Shown one piece after another: positions 19,801 to 30,500 of a stretch of DNA of 64,000 nt (position 1 is the first letter of the stretch; each line of letters starts with the position of its first letter). Source of the DNA: Paenibacillus assamensis DSM 18201 (lineage in GTDB: Bacteria; Bacillota; Bacilli; Paenibacillales; Paenibacillaceae); assembly GCF_000422445.1 (NCBI RefSeq), contig NZ_KE383837.1, positions 1 to 64,000 of the forward strand, in the 5' to 3' direction. The position numbers were made by a program, and so were the translations under genes. Below the pieces are notes generated by a model. That model searched no databases and had not been told where the DNA came from. It worked only from the letters and a program-made list of their open reading frames with translations.

Positions 19801-21453
19801 CGGATCTATTGGCAAGTAAGCTCCGCCAGCTTTGAGCACTGCCAAAGATGCAATAACCATTTCCGCAGAACGAGGCGCAAGGATTCCTACCAATTGGTTC
19901 GATGCAACACCTCTCGTACGAAGCAGATGGGCAATTCGATTACTATCCTCTTCCAACTGACGATATGTCCACGTTTTTTCGCCTTCCACAAGTGCAGGCT
20001 TATCTGAGTACAAAAATACTTGTTCTACAAATAACTCCTGAATTACTTTCTCATAAGGAAATGCTGCTGTCGTATGATTAAACTGCTGCACTAGCTGTTC
20101 TGTTTCTTCATTGGAGACAAGGATAACGTTACCAATTGGCATCTCTGGATCATTGGCAAGCTGACGGGCTACCGTTTCGAAATGTCCACCCATTCGATAG
20201 ACAAAATCATAGTCATAACAGGCTGCATTATAGACAAATTTAACGGACAACTCATCGCCTGGATGAATGATCACATTAAAATCATAGTTCGTTTGATACT
20301 TCATTTCGAAATCGCTAGTTTCAAAGTCAACCAAAGTCTTTTCCAAAGCAGTATCATCTTCTTCGTCACCACTACTCCCGTTCCCGGGCACATTTTCAAA
20401 CACGACGATATGGTTAATTAAATCTTGCTTTAGCGGCGACAAAGATTGAATATCTGCGAGTGATACATACGCACGTTGTTGTGCTTGCTGCAAATCTTTA
20501 TGTAATTGCTGCATCATGTGCACAACCGGTTCAGCTCTGTTTATTCGAATTCGCACAGGTATCGTATTAATGAACAGACCGATGATATGTTCAACCCCTT
20601 GTACCTCCGGAGGTCTTCCAGAGACAACGGAACCAAACGCAACATCGTCCGTGAAATTATATCGATGCAGCAGAATTCCCCATATGGATTGAACCACCGT
20701 ACTCAACGTAATACCGCGTTCCTTTCCCAAACGATCCAGTTGAGCCGTGAGCCCCTTGTCTAGACGATATTCAAACTCCCCATGCTCATAGCAACCAGAG
20801 CTTACACGCTGAGGTGGTACATGTGAAGCTTCTTCAATCCCTTCCAAATAGTCAGCCCAAAATGACTTCGCTTCCTCCACGTCTTGCCGCTCTAGCCATT
20901 GCACGTACGCACTGTAAGGATAAACGGGATCAAGCTGGGATTCATATCCACGCTCACATTGACGATAGAATTCCAAAAAATCTTTAAACAAAATACTGGA
21001 ACACCAGCCATCCATCATGATGTGATGGTAGCTCCAAATGACCCTATACCGATCAGGACCTGTCTGAAGTACAGTAATTCTCATCGGAATGTCTCGGGTC
21101 AAATCAAAACCGTCTGTCCGATCTCGTTGTTTTCTAGCCTCGATAATGCCCATTTGCGCTTCTTCTTCCAGCTCAGCAATCGATTCATATGGAATTCGTC
21201 CTTGTCGTTCGCGCAGTACGATCTGGATGGGCCGCTCAACCTTGCTGTATTTAAACACGGTACGCAATACCTCATGACGTTCAATTAACCGATTGAAACT
21301 TTGCTCCATGTAAGAAATATTCAAAGATCCTACAGCTTCAAAAATCAGCTGTTCTACATAGGCTCCATTTGAATCCTTAATAGAATGAAACAGCATGCCT
21401 TCCTGCATCGGCGTAAGCGGGTAAATCTTCTGAATATCCACTTTGCTTGCCAT
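16888..21453 (-). CDS. NRPS-5: C-A(Val)-T-C, one module plus a terminal C domain
   Basis: A 1521-residue synthetase predicted to add L-Val and to supply the condensation domain for the following Thr. Order: C1 (acceptor-type start VDIQKIYPLTPMQEGMLFH; HHIMMDGW near residue 143, DCL type, fitting the E domain ending NRPS-4); A (near 629; pocket D-A-F-W-I-G-G-T-F, the Val code); T (GGHSLK near 1014); C2 (LCL type, MHHVISDGTS near 1200). C2 is complete, with both lobes, and ends the protein with the hydrophobic tail LTEDVLFQF rather than a donor-type tail. The next protein lacks an N-terminal C lobe, so this C2 must act in trans on the Thr carrier of NRPS-6. The start is ambiguous: the ATG at 21453 (GCAGGTG 9 nt upstream) matches the N-terminus of NRPS-7, but an in-frame ATG at 21459 is also possible. 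It follows the only sizeable gap in the operon (108 bp). Confidence 0.96.
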   Translation of the reverse strand: MASKVDIQKIYPLTPMQEGMLFHSIKDSNGAYVEQLIFEAVGSLNISYMEQSFNRLIERHEVLRTVFKYSKVERPIQIVLRERQGRIPYESIAELEEEAQMGIIEARKQRDRTDGFDLTRDIPMRITVLQTGPDRYRVIWSYHHIMMDGWCSSILFKDFLEFYRQCERGYESQLDPVYPYSAYVQWLERQDVEEAKSFWADYLEGIEEASHVPPQRVSSGCYEHGEFEYRLDKGLTAQLDRLGKERGITLSTVVQSIWGILLHRYNFTDDVAFGSVVSGRPPEVQGVEHIIGLFINTIPVRIRINRAEPVVHMMQQLHKDLQQAQQRAYVSLADIQSLSPLKQDLINHIVVFENVPGNGSSGDEEDDTALEKTLVDFETSDFEMKYQTNYDFNVIIHPGDELSVKFVYNAACYDYDFVYRMGGHFETVARQLANDPEMPIGNVILVSNEETEQLVQQFNHTTAAFPYEKVIQELFVEQVFLYSDKPALVEGEKTWTYRQLEEDSNRIAHLLRTRGVASNQLVGILAPRSAEMVIASLAVLKAGGAYLPIDPAYPEERVRYMLQDSGTPIVLVHSSLDRQQIADLYGREEPGYNIDIISLLAEDCSNHSHLPLVTINHPTNMAYVMYTSGSTGKPKGVMVGHRSVVRLVKNTNYAEFRPGGRILQTGAVAFDACTFEVWGALLNGMALYIVDEAVILNAHKLEQTIHSSGITTMWLTSPLFNQLSSFNPTMFRGMEQLIVGGDALSPVHVHRVMDCCPELTVINGYGPTENTTFSVCGRVCSDDRASIPIGYPISNSTAYVLAEGLQLQPIGITGELCVGGEGVALGYLNNPDLTREKFVEDPFRPGQMMYRTGDLAHWLPDGRLAYMGRMDKQVKIRGHRIETSEIVHHLLQHPVVCEAVVIVRKNEDVDNDLIAYFVASDQLSAAELRVFLKESLPTHMIPSGFINVERLPLNRNGKIDASLLPEPSEWLSHHAAYEEPQGETEIGLAAIWRELLRVESVGKNDDFFALGGHSLKITQLIARVQKEFQAELSVPAVFAAPQLHQMAQILHSASSAANHAGAILPANEKEYYAVSGAQRSLLSVQQYIGESHVYNIPIALLIRGKLDINRFRQALARIVDRHEAFRTSFHFMDQGPVQRIHSNGTIELEFRKIHFAADEEQVEDKLRELFVSFVQPFDVSRPPLLRVELVQWQEDRYLFMCDMHHVISDGTSLSIFMDELVALYKGMPLEPIKIGYKDYSEWQQGQIALEAYRRKRNYWLGALSGTLPRLELPTDYERPPVQDFRGARVDMVIGPELTEAANQAAAAHHTTLYMLLLTCLHVLLHRYTGQEDIIIGSPVAGRTNDDLASVIGMFVNTIVIRSHPSGGKAFDQLLKEVKNHTINALERQDYPFEELVKALKLPRRADRSPLIDVVFVLQNMDRGSRSINGLVIEPLSHDIGISKFDLTLQVLEHEGELHVSWEYAASLFKELTIETMHGDYIAILEQVCSDSNRKIGAVSLTGARSTGIINQTLTEDVLFQF

Positions 21454-21462
21454 AACCATCAG

Positions 21463-21469
21463 CACCTGC
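21463..21469 (-). promoter_or_regulatory. Probable ribosome binding site of NRPS-5
   Basis: GCAGGTG on the minus strand lies 9 nt before the ATG at 21453. It is only 3 nt before the alternative ATG at 21459, which would instead need the AAAGG slightly further upstream. The site is weaker than its neighbours. Confidence 0.5.
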
Positions 21470-21484
21470 CTTTCTTGTGCCCTG

Positions 21485-21509
21485 CGGGCGCATCTGATCG
21501 ATGCACCCG
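21485..21509 (-). other. Intergenic hairpin between NRPS-4 and NRPS-5
   Basis: In the transcript sense the arms are CGGGTGCATC and GATGCGCCCG around the 5-nt loop GATCA. They form a 10-bp stem with one G-U pair and no mismatch. No T-run follows, so it does not look like an intrinsic terminator. It sits about 30 nt upstream of the NRPS-5 start in the 108-bp gap 21454-21561; I see no convincing promoter in the rest of that gap. A role in mRNA processing, stability or partial attenuation is possible but unproven. Confidence 0.6.
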
Positions 21510-21561
21510 ACAGCGGCCTATGTCAGCTCTACAACTTGTCATGTAGCTAAAGATTCAAACA

Positions 21562-24500
21562 TTAATCGTTCAGCAAATCAGCAAGCTCCGCAGTAAGCTC
21601 ATCAAACTGTTCTATAGACAGCTCATCATACCCAACATCTGAAGGTGTTTGCTCTGTGACCGTTTGCTGCTGACAGTGCAAAATCAACACTTCCAGTTGC
21701 TGCAGATAGGCATCCGCAAGTGTTCGCACCGTTTCCTCTTTGAATTCATTCCGATTATACGTAACCGCAACTTGCAACCGTCCATTCTCTATCACTGCTG
21801 CAATATCCAACGCATATTCGCTTCGATTTTCACCGCTAGATTCGTGGCCACCCGAATAGACTGACGGTTCAAACATACTCGTGGATAGATCATTATCGAA
21901 CTGTCCGAGATAGTTAAATACAATGTCCGGCTTTGTAGGATATGCCTTTTGTTCGATCGTTCCATTCCTGCAAAGCTGTCGGTATATGCCGTATCCAGCA
22001 CCTTTATTCGGAATTTTACGCAGCGCTTCTTTCATTTTTCGTACTCTGAGACCAAGCTCTGCTTGGCTTTCGCTTGCCTGTCCTTCCAGCAGTAACGGAA
22101 ACTCCGAGGTAAACCAGCCGACTGTTCGATTCACATTCATTTCTGGCAGCAGCTCTTCCCGACCATGGCCTTCCATCACTATCTTGTTCATCGTCGATCC
22201 ATTCCACTTCGTAAGCGCATCAGCGAGTGCAGCCAGAAGTAAATCATTCAGCTCGGTGTTGTACGCGTGGTGGACAGATGTCAGCAATGATTGAGTCAGC
22301 TCGGTAGTCAGTGAATGCTGTATAATGGATGAATCTTTTAGTAACCTCGTTTTCTTTAAGTTGGTCAGACGCGGCAACTCAGGCAGACGGAAGCGGTCTT
22401 GTTCACACCAGTAAGCCACTTCCGCTTGCATCTCTTTGCCCTTCCCATAGGCTTCCAGCAATTCTGACCACCGTTGATACGAGATTGTTTTATGTGGGAG
22501 TTTAATTTGGGCTAGCTGTTCCTGCTGCTTCAGCGTGAGCTCCAGATCTTCTAGCAAAATACGCCAGGAAACACCGTCGATTACTAGATGATGGATAGCA
22601 ATTAGTAGATGATCTCCCTTGCTTGTCTGGAAGAGTCCTAGCTTTACAAGCGGCCCCTCTTCCAAGTTCATGCTCCGCTGCATCGTCTCCGCTAAATCGT
22701 GGATAGTCGTTTCTTGTCTCTCATCGTCAACAATCTCATAAACCTGCATGTCAAACCATTCATGGTCTTCCTTTTCTATCCCTCGGTTATACGCCTTTAT
22801 ACCGGTGCTTTCCTTACGGAAAACGATCCGGAGTGCATCATGATGTCTTACAATCTCCAACCAAGCATTCCTGAGTACCTGTTCGTTAAAGCCTTCAGCC
22901 CGATATAACATAATGGATTGATTATAATGACTTGGCTCTGCATGCCCCACCTCGAAGAAACTCTGCTGAATTGGAGTCAAGCGAATCTCTCCATGAACGG
23001 GACCTTGATCGATAACTTCCTTTGCCTCTTTCATATACATACTTAATTGCGCAATTTGCGGATACTGAAACAAATCCCTCATTTCTAGCTTCAAACCATA
23101 GTTGTATAGACGCGATACAACTTGAATCGCTTTGATTGAATCTCCACCGATGCTGAAAAAATGATCTCGGATGCCGACGCTCTCCATACCAAGCACGTCT
23201 GACCACACCGCACATAATGCATGTTCAATATCATTTCTAGGAGCTTCATAGTCGCTGTAATGCATGTCGAGCTCTTCATCCGGCACAGGCAATGCTTTGC
23301 GGTCAACCTTACCATTAGGCGACAAAGGCATCTGATCTAAATACATAATGACAGCAGGGATCATATAATCTGGAAGCTCCTGAGCGAGATAACTACGCAA
23401 AGCTTCAACATTGAGAACTTCTACTTCTATACTCCTGTCTCGAAGCTCAATGTAAGCACAGAGCGCCTGATTGCCTTGATTGTCTACGAAATCCGTTACC
23501 ACAGCTTCACGCACACCTTTGTGTGCTGCCAACTTCGCTTCAATTTCGCCTAATTCAATACGGAAGCCGCGTATTTTCACTTGATAATCCTTGCGTCCAA
23601 AAAATTCAATCGTACCTCCCGGAAGCCAACGACCAAGATCACCCGTCCTATATAGTCGAATACCTGACTCATCTGCAAAAGGGTCCTCCATGAATGCAGC
23701 TTCCGTTCGCATCGAATCATTCAAGTATCCTCGACCAACTCCAATACCTGAAACGCAAATTTCACCTATCGCACCTATCGGAGATAATCTCAACTGCTCG
23801 TCCACAACATACAAGTTCATATTAGCTATAGGTTTTCCTACAGGAATATGTTCGGTGTCTGGCAATCCTGTCATGACATACTGGCTGACATCATCAGATG
23901 CCTCAGCAGGGCCATAGGCGTTAATCATAGGTATGTTGGGACACAATTCAAACCATCTCTTTACCATTGCCGACTTTACGGTCTCTCCGGTAATCATTAA
24001 GTACCGCAAAGCCTCTGGTCGACATCCGGCTGTTTCAAAAACATCCATCATCACTGCCAAGTAGGATGGCACAACCTCCAATACTTCTACTTTGTCGTGA
24101 CCAAGCTGCTCTATGAAACGGTTAGGTTCCATAATAAGCTCGTTTGGATAAATAGCCGTTGTTCCTCCAACGAGTAGCGCGGCGAAAAATTGCCAGACAG
24201 AAACATCGAAGCAATGGCTTGCATTCTGTGCTAACACGGTCCCTTTAGCGATTTCAAGCTCATCAATTTCTGCCAACATATGATTAAGCATGCCTGCATG
24301 TTCAATCATTGTCCCTTTCGGTGTACCCGTCGAGCCAGACGTATAAATAACATACGCAAGGTCGCTTCCCGATACCTCCCGTTTTACGTTATCTACTTTT
24401 TGCTTAACTAGTTCCTCAGCAAGCTGATCCAGCAGTACCCATTTCACATCACTCAACACATCCATTTGTCCCAGAAGTTCTGCATAGGAAGAATAAGTGA

Positions 24501-27500
24501 TGACAAACTTTACTCCTGATTCTTGAAGAATGGTTAATTGACGAGCAACGGGATATTCCGGGTCAATTGGAACATAGGCTCCTCCCGCTTTCCATATAGC
24601 AAGAAAAGCTTCCATCATCCGTGGGGAGCGGTCGAGCAGCACAGCAACTAATTCCTCTTTCTTCGTCCCCAAGCTCATCAAATAATGGGCAAGTCTGTTG
24701 GCGCTTCTGTTTAGCGACTGATAGTTAGTCCGTTCTTTTCCGAACAGTACAGCAGTTTGTTCAGGATGACAGACAGATTGGTGTTCAAACAATCGGTATA
24801 CTGGCTGTTCAAGCGAGTAACTTACACGCTTTCCTCTGGAATAATGTAAAATCTCAGTTCTCCCAGCAGGATCCAGTACATGAATATCTTCTATCTGTAC
24901 GCCCGGGTTCACTGTCACTTGATAAGCAAGCTGCAATAAACCTCTAGCAGCTTGTTTGATTATGCTGTCGTCATATACAGAAGCATTGTAGGTAAATTTT
25001 ATTTGTAAGCATTCGTCTGGAATAATTGTCAAATCAAGGTCATAGTTAGTTTGCTCGAATACTTCCACATCTGTAATGGAAAGACCAATTGCGTCCTCGC
25101 CACTTGCCTGTTCCATCTGCTGACCTACCGGATAATTCTCATATACGATAATCGTATCTACTAGATCCTGTTTCAGCGCAGACATACCTTGAATCTCTGC
25201 AAGCGGTATAAACTCATGTATTTTAGAAGCAATGGATGCTTCTTGTATTTGCTCAAGCAGCGCTGAGAAAGATTGGCTTTCCTTTGTCTGAATCCGTACG
25301 GGAACCGTATTAATAAATAATCCGACCATCGTCTCGATTCCACTGAGTTCAGGAGGCCGCCCAGATACAACTGATCCATATACGACGTCATCTGTGCCAT
25401 TGTATCGCTGTAAGATTAATCCCCACATCGTTTGCAAGATCGTATACAGTGTTACACGCTGCTTCCGACCAAGCCGTTCCAGCTGATCAGTTATCTCCTT
25501 GTCAAAGGTCAACACATACTCCTGTTTCGAATAGCTGCCAACGTTCCTGCGCGTACGAGGCAGTGACGCTTGGCGAGTATAACCATCCAAATAACCTTTC
25601 CAATAAGTGAGCCCCTCTGGTTTGTCGATATTTTCAAGCCATCGGATATAATTCGCGTACGGCTGCGCTGGCTCCAGCATGATCGGCTTATTTATAAGCA
25701 ATGAGCCGTATACGCTCAGTAAATCATTAGTAATTGTTTCCATACACCAACCGTCCATGACGATGTGATGATGGCTCCACAGCACTTGATAAACGTCATC
25801 ATAGGTACGCAATAGCGTCATCCGCATGAGCCTTCCTTCACTAAGCTCAAACCCCTGCACACGATCCATCTGCTTGGCACGGCCCAAGTAATCCGATTGT
25901 TCTACAGCATCCATATCCCGGATATCCAGAAGCTTTATTGGGTTATCCTGGTGTCTTCGCACAATTTGATGAGGAACTGCAATTCCTTCGTACATGAAAG
26001 CTGTTCGGAAAATATCATGCCTGCGCAGCACTTCATTAAAGCTTTGTTCAAATTTCTCAAAATCAAGTTTCCCCTTCAATACGAAGGAAAACTGTTCAAA
26101 GTAAGCTGCTGATTCGGAGTTCATCATCGAGTGAAACAACAATCCAGATTGCATGGGAGACAGAGGATAGACTTGCTCCATATCCGGATAACGCTGTTCG
26201 ATTAATTCTAACTCGGCAATAGACAATAGAGAACTTCCATAATCGCTTGGTGTTTTTTCAGGTGTTTCTTTCGCTATGCAGTGATCAATCAACTGTTCAA
26301 GACGTCGCGTATAGAAATCAGCAAATCGTTGCATAGTTGATTCCTCATATTCTTCTTTGTTGTAATGAACCGCGATCTCCAACCTGCCACCAGTAATAAT
26401 GCCGGTAATATCCAACTTATTCCGTCTATTCATGTCTGGATGAACGGGACTGCCCATGACGTACGAAGAGATACTGAACACACCTGTCTCAACATCCTGA
26501 TCAAATTGACCTAAATAATTGAAGCTAATTTCCGGCTCTGGCAGAAGAGCGACTTGTCGTTCCATTGGACTTGCAGAAGTCAAATACTTCAGCACACCGT
26601 ATCCAATACCTTTATCCGGTATTTTTCCCAGCTGTTCTTTTACACGCTTCACATAAGTGGATAGTTCTATGTGGCCGCCTTCATTTAATGCTCCGCCTGT
26701 CTCCAACGCAACCGGATAAGCAGCTGTAAACCAGCCAACAGTACGGCTAATATTAATATCACGACCAATATCCTCACGACCGTGCCCTTCCAGTTCAACC
26801 AATAGCCATTCCATACCGCACCAATCCCTGCACGCTAGCCCAAGCGCACCAAGCAGCAGATCATTCGTATCGGTACCGTATGCATGATGTGACTGCTTCA
26901 ACAATTTCATCGTAGTTCCCTCGGAAAATTGAACAGAAATGGCTCGCGTATCGCGCACTTTATTATCTGTCGACTCATAGTCGGTTGTAAGCTTGCCAAA
27001 CGTTTCGTTGCTTAGCGCATTCCAGTATGCAGCCTGATTCGTAAACGGCTTGCTTCGGCTATAAGCCGAAAGCTGTTCTGCCCAATACAGGAAGGAATCC
27101 GTCTTCTTCGGCAGCCGTAACGCATCATGTGTTGTAATTTGTTCATACAGTTTCAAAATATCTTCGAATAATATACGCCAAGATACACCGTCAATAACAA
27201 GATGATGAATAATAATTAGCAGATGATCACCTTGGGACGTCTGGAATAAACCGAGTTGGACGAAAGGACCTTCTGAAAGTGAAATTCCTTCCTGAAGCAG
27301 GTTGGCTTCTTTACTAATTTCATCTGCGGGAGCATCCACATGACGCAAATCGCGAATAATCAACCGATAAAAATCACTACAGTCTGTTCCCACCCCCCTG
27401 TTATACAGGCGGACTTCTCTTTCTCCTAGGGACGAAGACAACACAATTCTTAATGCATCATGATGGCGCGTCAACTCATCGAAAATGCGCCTTACGCTGT

Positions 27501-30500
27501 CCGCAGAAATTCCATCCCGGAAATGAAGCATGACAGACTGATTGTAATGATGCCTCACCTCTTCCGGCTGCTCCATAAACCGCTTCACAATAGGTGTAAA
27601 TGTTATATCGCCTTCGACTGGACCTTGTTCAATCGTTCGATCTGTTTTGGTGATATGTCTACTCATCCCCGAAATAGTAGGGTGTTTGAGCACATTTTTC
27701 AGCTCGATACGAAGTCCTTCCGCATGTAATCGAGAAGATACTTGAATCGCCTTAATGGAATCGCCACCTAGTTCAAAGAAATGATCATGGATGCCTGGTG
27801 TTTGAACACCTAAGACTTGCTTCCAAATGCGAGCTAGTGTCTTTTCCAGCTCATTGCGAGGCGGTGTGTACACGGTGCTATTAACCACACTACTCATATC
27901 CGGTGCAGGCAGTGCTCGCCGATCGAGCTTGCCATTTGCTGTGAGCGGCATTCGTTCCAGCAATACGAAGCTGGCAGGAACCATGTAATCCGGCAGCGAT
28001 TCAGCTAACCAGTTGCGCAGCTGTGCCATAGATATACTCTCACTCGCCACCACGTAAGCGGTAAGCGCCACTCGGTCTTCCTTGTCGGGATACGGAACAA
28101 CCCGCGCCTCCACAATCGCTTCATAGGTGAGCAACTTAGCTTCTATGCCGCTCGGTTCTACACGGTAACCGCGTATTTTGACCTGCCCGTCAGCACGTCC
28201 ATGGAAAACAATCGCTCCTGCTGTGGTATAGCTGCCAAGGTCTCCTGTTCGATACAATCGCTCAGATCTACCAAACACCTGTGCTGCGATGAACCGCTCA
28301 GCCGTCAAATCAGGCTTGTCCAAATACCCCTCAGCCAATCCTGCACCTGCGATATACATTTCCCCAATCACACCCGCACGTAAAGGCTGCTGATTGGCAT
28401 CAAGTACATAAATTCGCGTATGGTCAATTGGGGTTCCAAGTACAGGCTGTCCCTCAAAAGACTCCCATTGATCAAATGGAATATATCCTGCTGCACAGCC
28501 AATTGTCGTTTCTGAAGGACCATAGTGGTTCATAAATTTTACTCGCGGGAAAATTTCATGGAAACGGCCCACATCGCTTGGCTGAACGGCCTCTCCGCCA
28601 ATAACAATCAGCCTAAGCGCATCAAGATGACTGGATTGCAATTGATGGCTCTGTGCCAGCGTCCCAAAGAGGGACGGCGTCAACTTTGTAAAGGTAATTC
28701 CCTTATCTTCCAAAAAGAGCAGCAGTGCTTCAGGATCGCTATATATTTCTTTCGATGGCATATAGAGCGAGCTTCCTCCACATAGAGCAGGAAACAATGC
28801 CGTATATCCTAGATCAAAGCTGTATGAGGACAAAAGCGCTGTACGGTCATCGCTGCCCGCTTCAGAGCTGCGAAGAAACCAATTTACATAGTTAGCTAAT
28901 CCACCGTGCTTAACAACAACACCTTTTGGTGAGCCTGTCGTACCCGATGTATAAATAATATAAGCAGGATCCTCCAATTGAGGTTGCACATCTGTCATGA
29001 TGGATTGTTCACATTCATCATTTATGCGCTCATGATTTGTAACCAACGATGTGAAATCCAATACATTCATTTCATTCGTATCAATACCCGATAGCATCCC
29101 TTCTGATGTCAAAACGGCCCTGCTTCCACTGTCTTTTATTACAAACGATACACGCTCAGCAGGATTTGATGGATCTACAGGAACGAATGCGGCTCCGATT
29201 TTTAGAACAGCCAGCATGGCGGTTACCAATTGAGTTCCTGCTTCAAATACAAGTGCGACACGATCACTACGGCCAATATGTCGTGCCCGTAACGCACGAG
29301 CCACTTTATTTGCTTCTTCGTTCAATTCTGCAAACGTGATAGCGTGTTCTCCATCAACCACGGCTGTATTTCGAGGCTGAAGGCGTGCCTGCTGCTCAAA
29401 CATAGCTACAACGGTTCGTTCATCTTTCTGATCGATTTCAGAACCAGCCGTCATCTTCAACAGCATCTCAGCTTCAACTATAGCTAGCAGAGCTTCTTTT
29501 TGAAACAGAGCATGTTCCTCGTACACCGCCAGCTTTGCAGCACGTTCAAAATTCTCTGACAAACGCTCCATATCTGCTTGAGAGAATACGCTTGTACGGT
29601 ACATGAAACTAAGTTTGATATCTCCCTTGTAATGCACCACTGTGAAATCCAACAGGATATCATTTCGAACATAGCCCTCTATTTGAACACCGCTGTCATT
29701 TTGCACTGCCGCTTTCGGATCTAAATGATTGTAAATATGAAAGTCTATATAGTTGAAAAAGGTATCAAATAACGGCTGTCCATCACCAGATACAACTCCT
29801 GCCACTTTCATCACTTCCGCCAATGGCAAGCGCCCGTAATGCTTCAATTCCTTAAGCTTGACATCAGTCCGATTCAAAATGTCTTTCCACGTATCATTCA
29901 CTCCGATATTCAATCGAACAGGAAGCGTATTTAAAAAGCACCCGAGCATCTTTTCCGCATCTTCACTTGCAGGACGGTTATGCTCAACCATACCGACCAG
30001 TATATCGTTGTCCCTGCTCATCAAGCTCATCACTGCGGTATACAAAGCAAAACAAATATGTTTCAAGCTAGTACGTTGTCGCGTGGCAAGCGCCGAAAGC
30101 TCACCACTCAATTCGCTGCTCAATGTGTACTCATAAAACTCCGTTCGCACAGGCTTCTTACCTTCACGCACTGGAAGCTGCAAGCGATTGTATCCATCCA
30201 ATTCCGCAGACCAATACGCTTTGATTGCAGGGTCCTTCTTAATCGCAAGCTGATCGGTTACAAATGTTTTATAAGAACTTTGCAGTGGCTTAAAGGAACC
30301 TCCTGCTCCTTGCCTGTCCTTCAGGGCAAAATATGCATTCATCAGTTCGGTTGCAAATGCCGCCACACTCCAACCGTCAAGAATGGCATGATGGCAGATG
30401 AATAATAAAACATATTGTTGTTGATTTAACTGAAAGATGCATGTCCGCCATAACGGACGATGTAGTTCAAAACCACGACTACGGTCTTCCTGCATATAGG

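Noticed and set aside
21485-21509. Hairpin as a transcription terminator
   Set aside because: No T-run follows the stem in the transcript sense, and the downstream genes continue the same assembly line.
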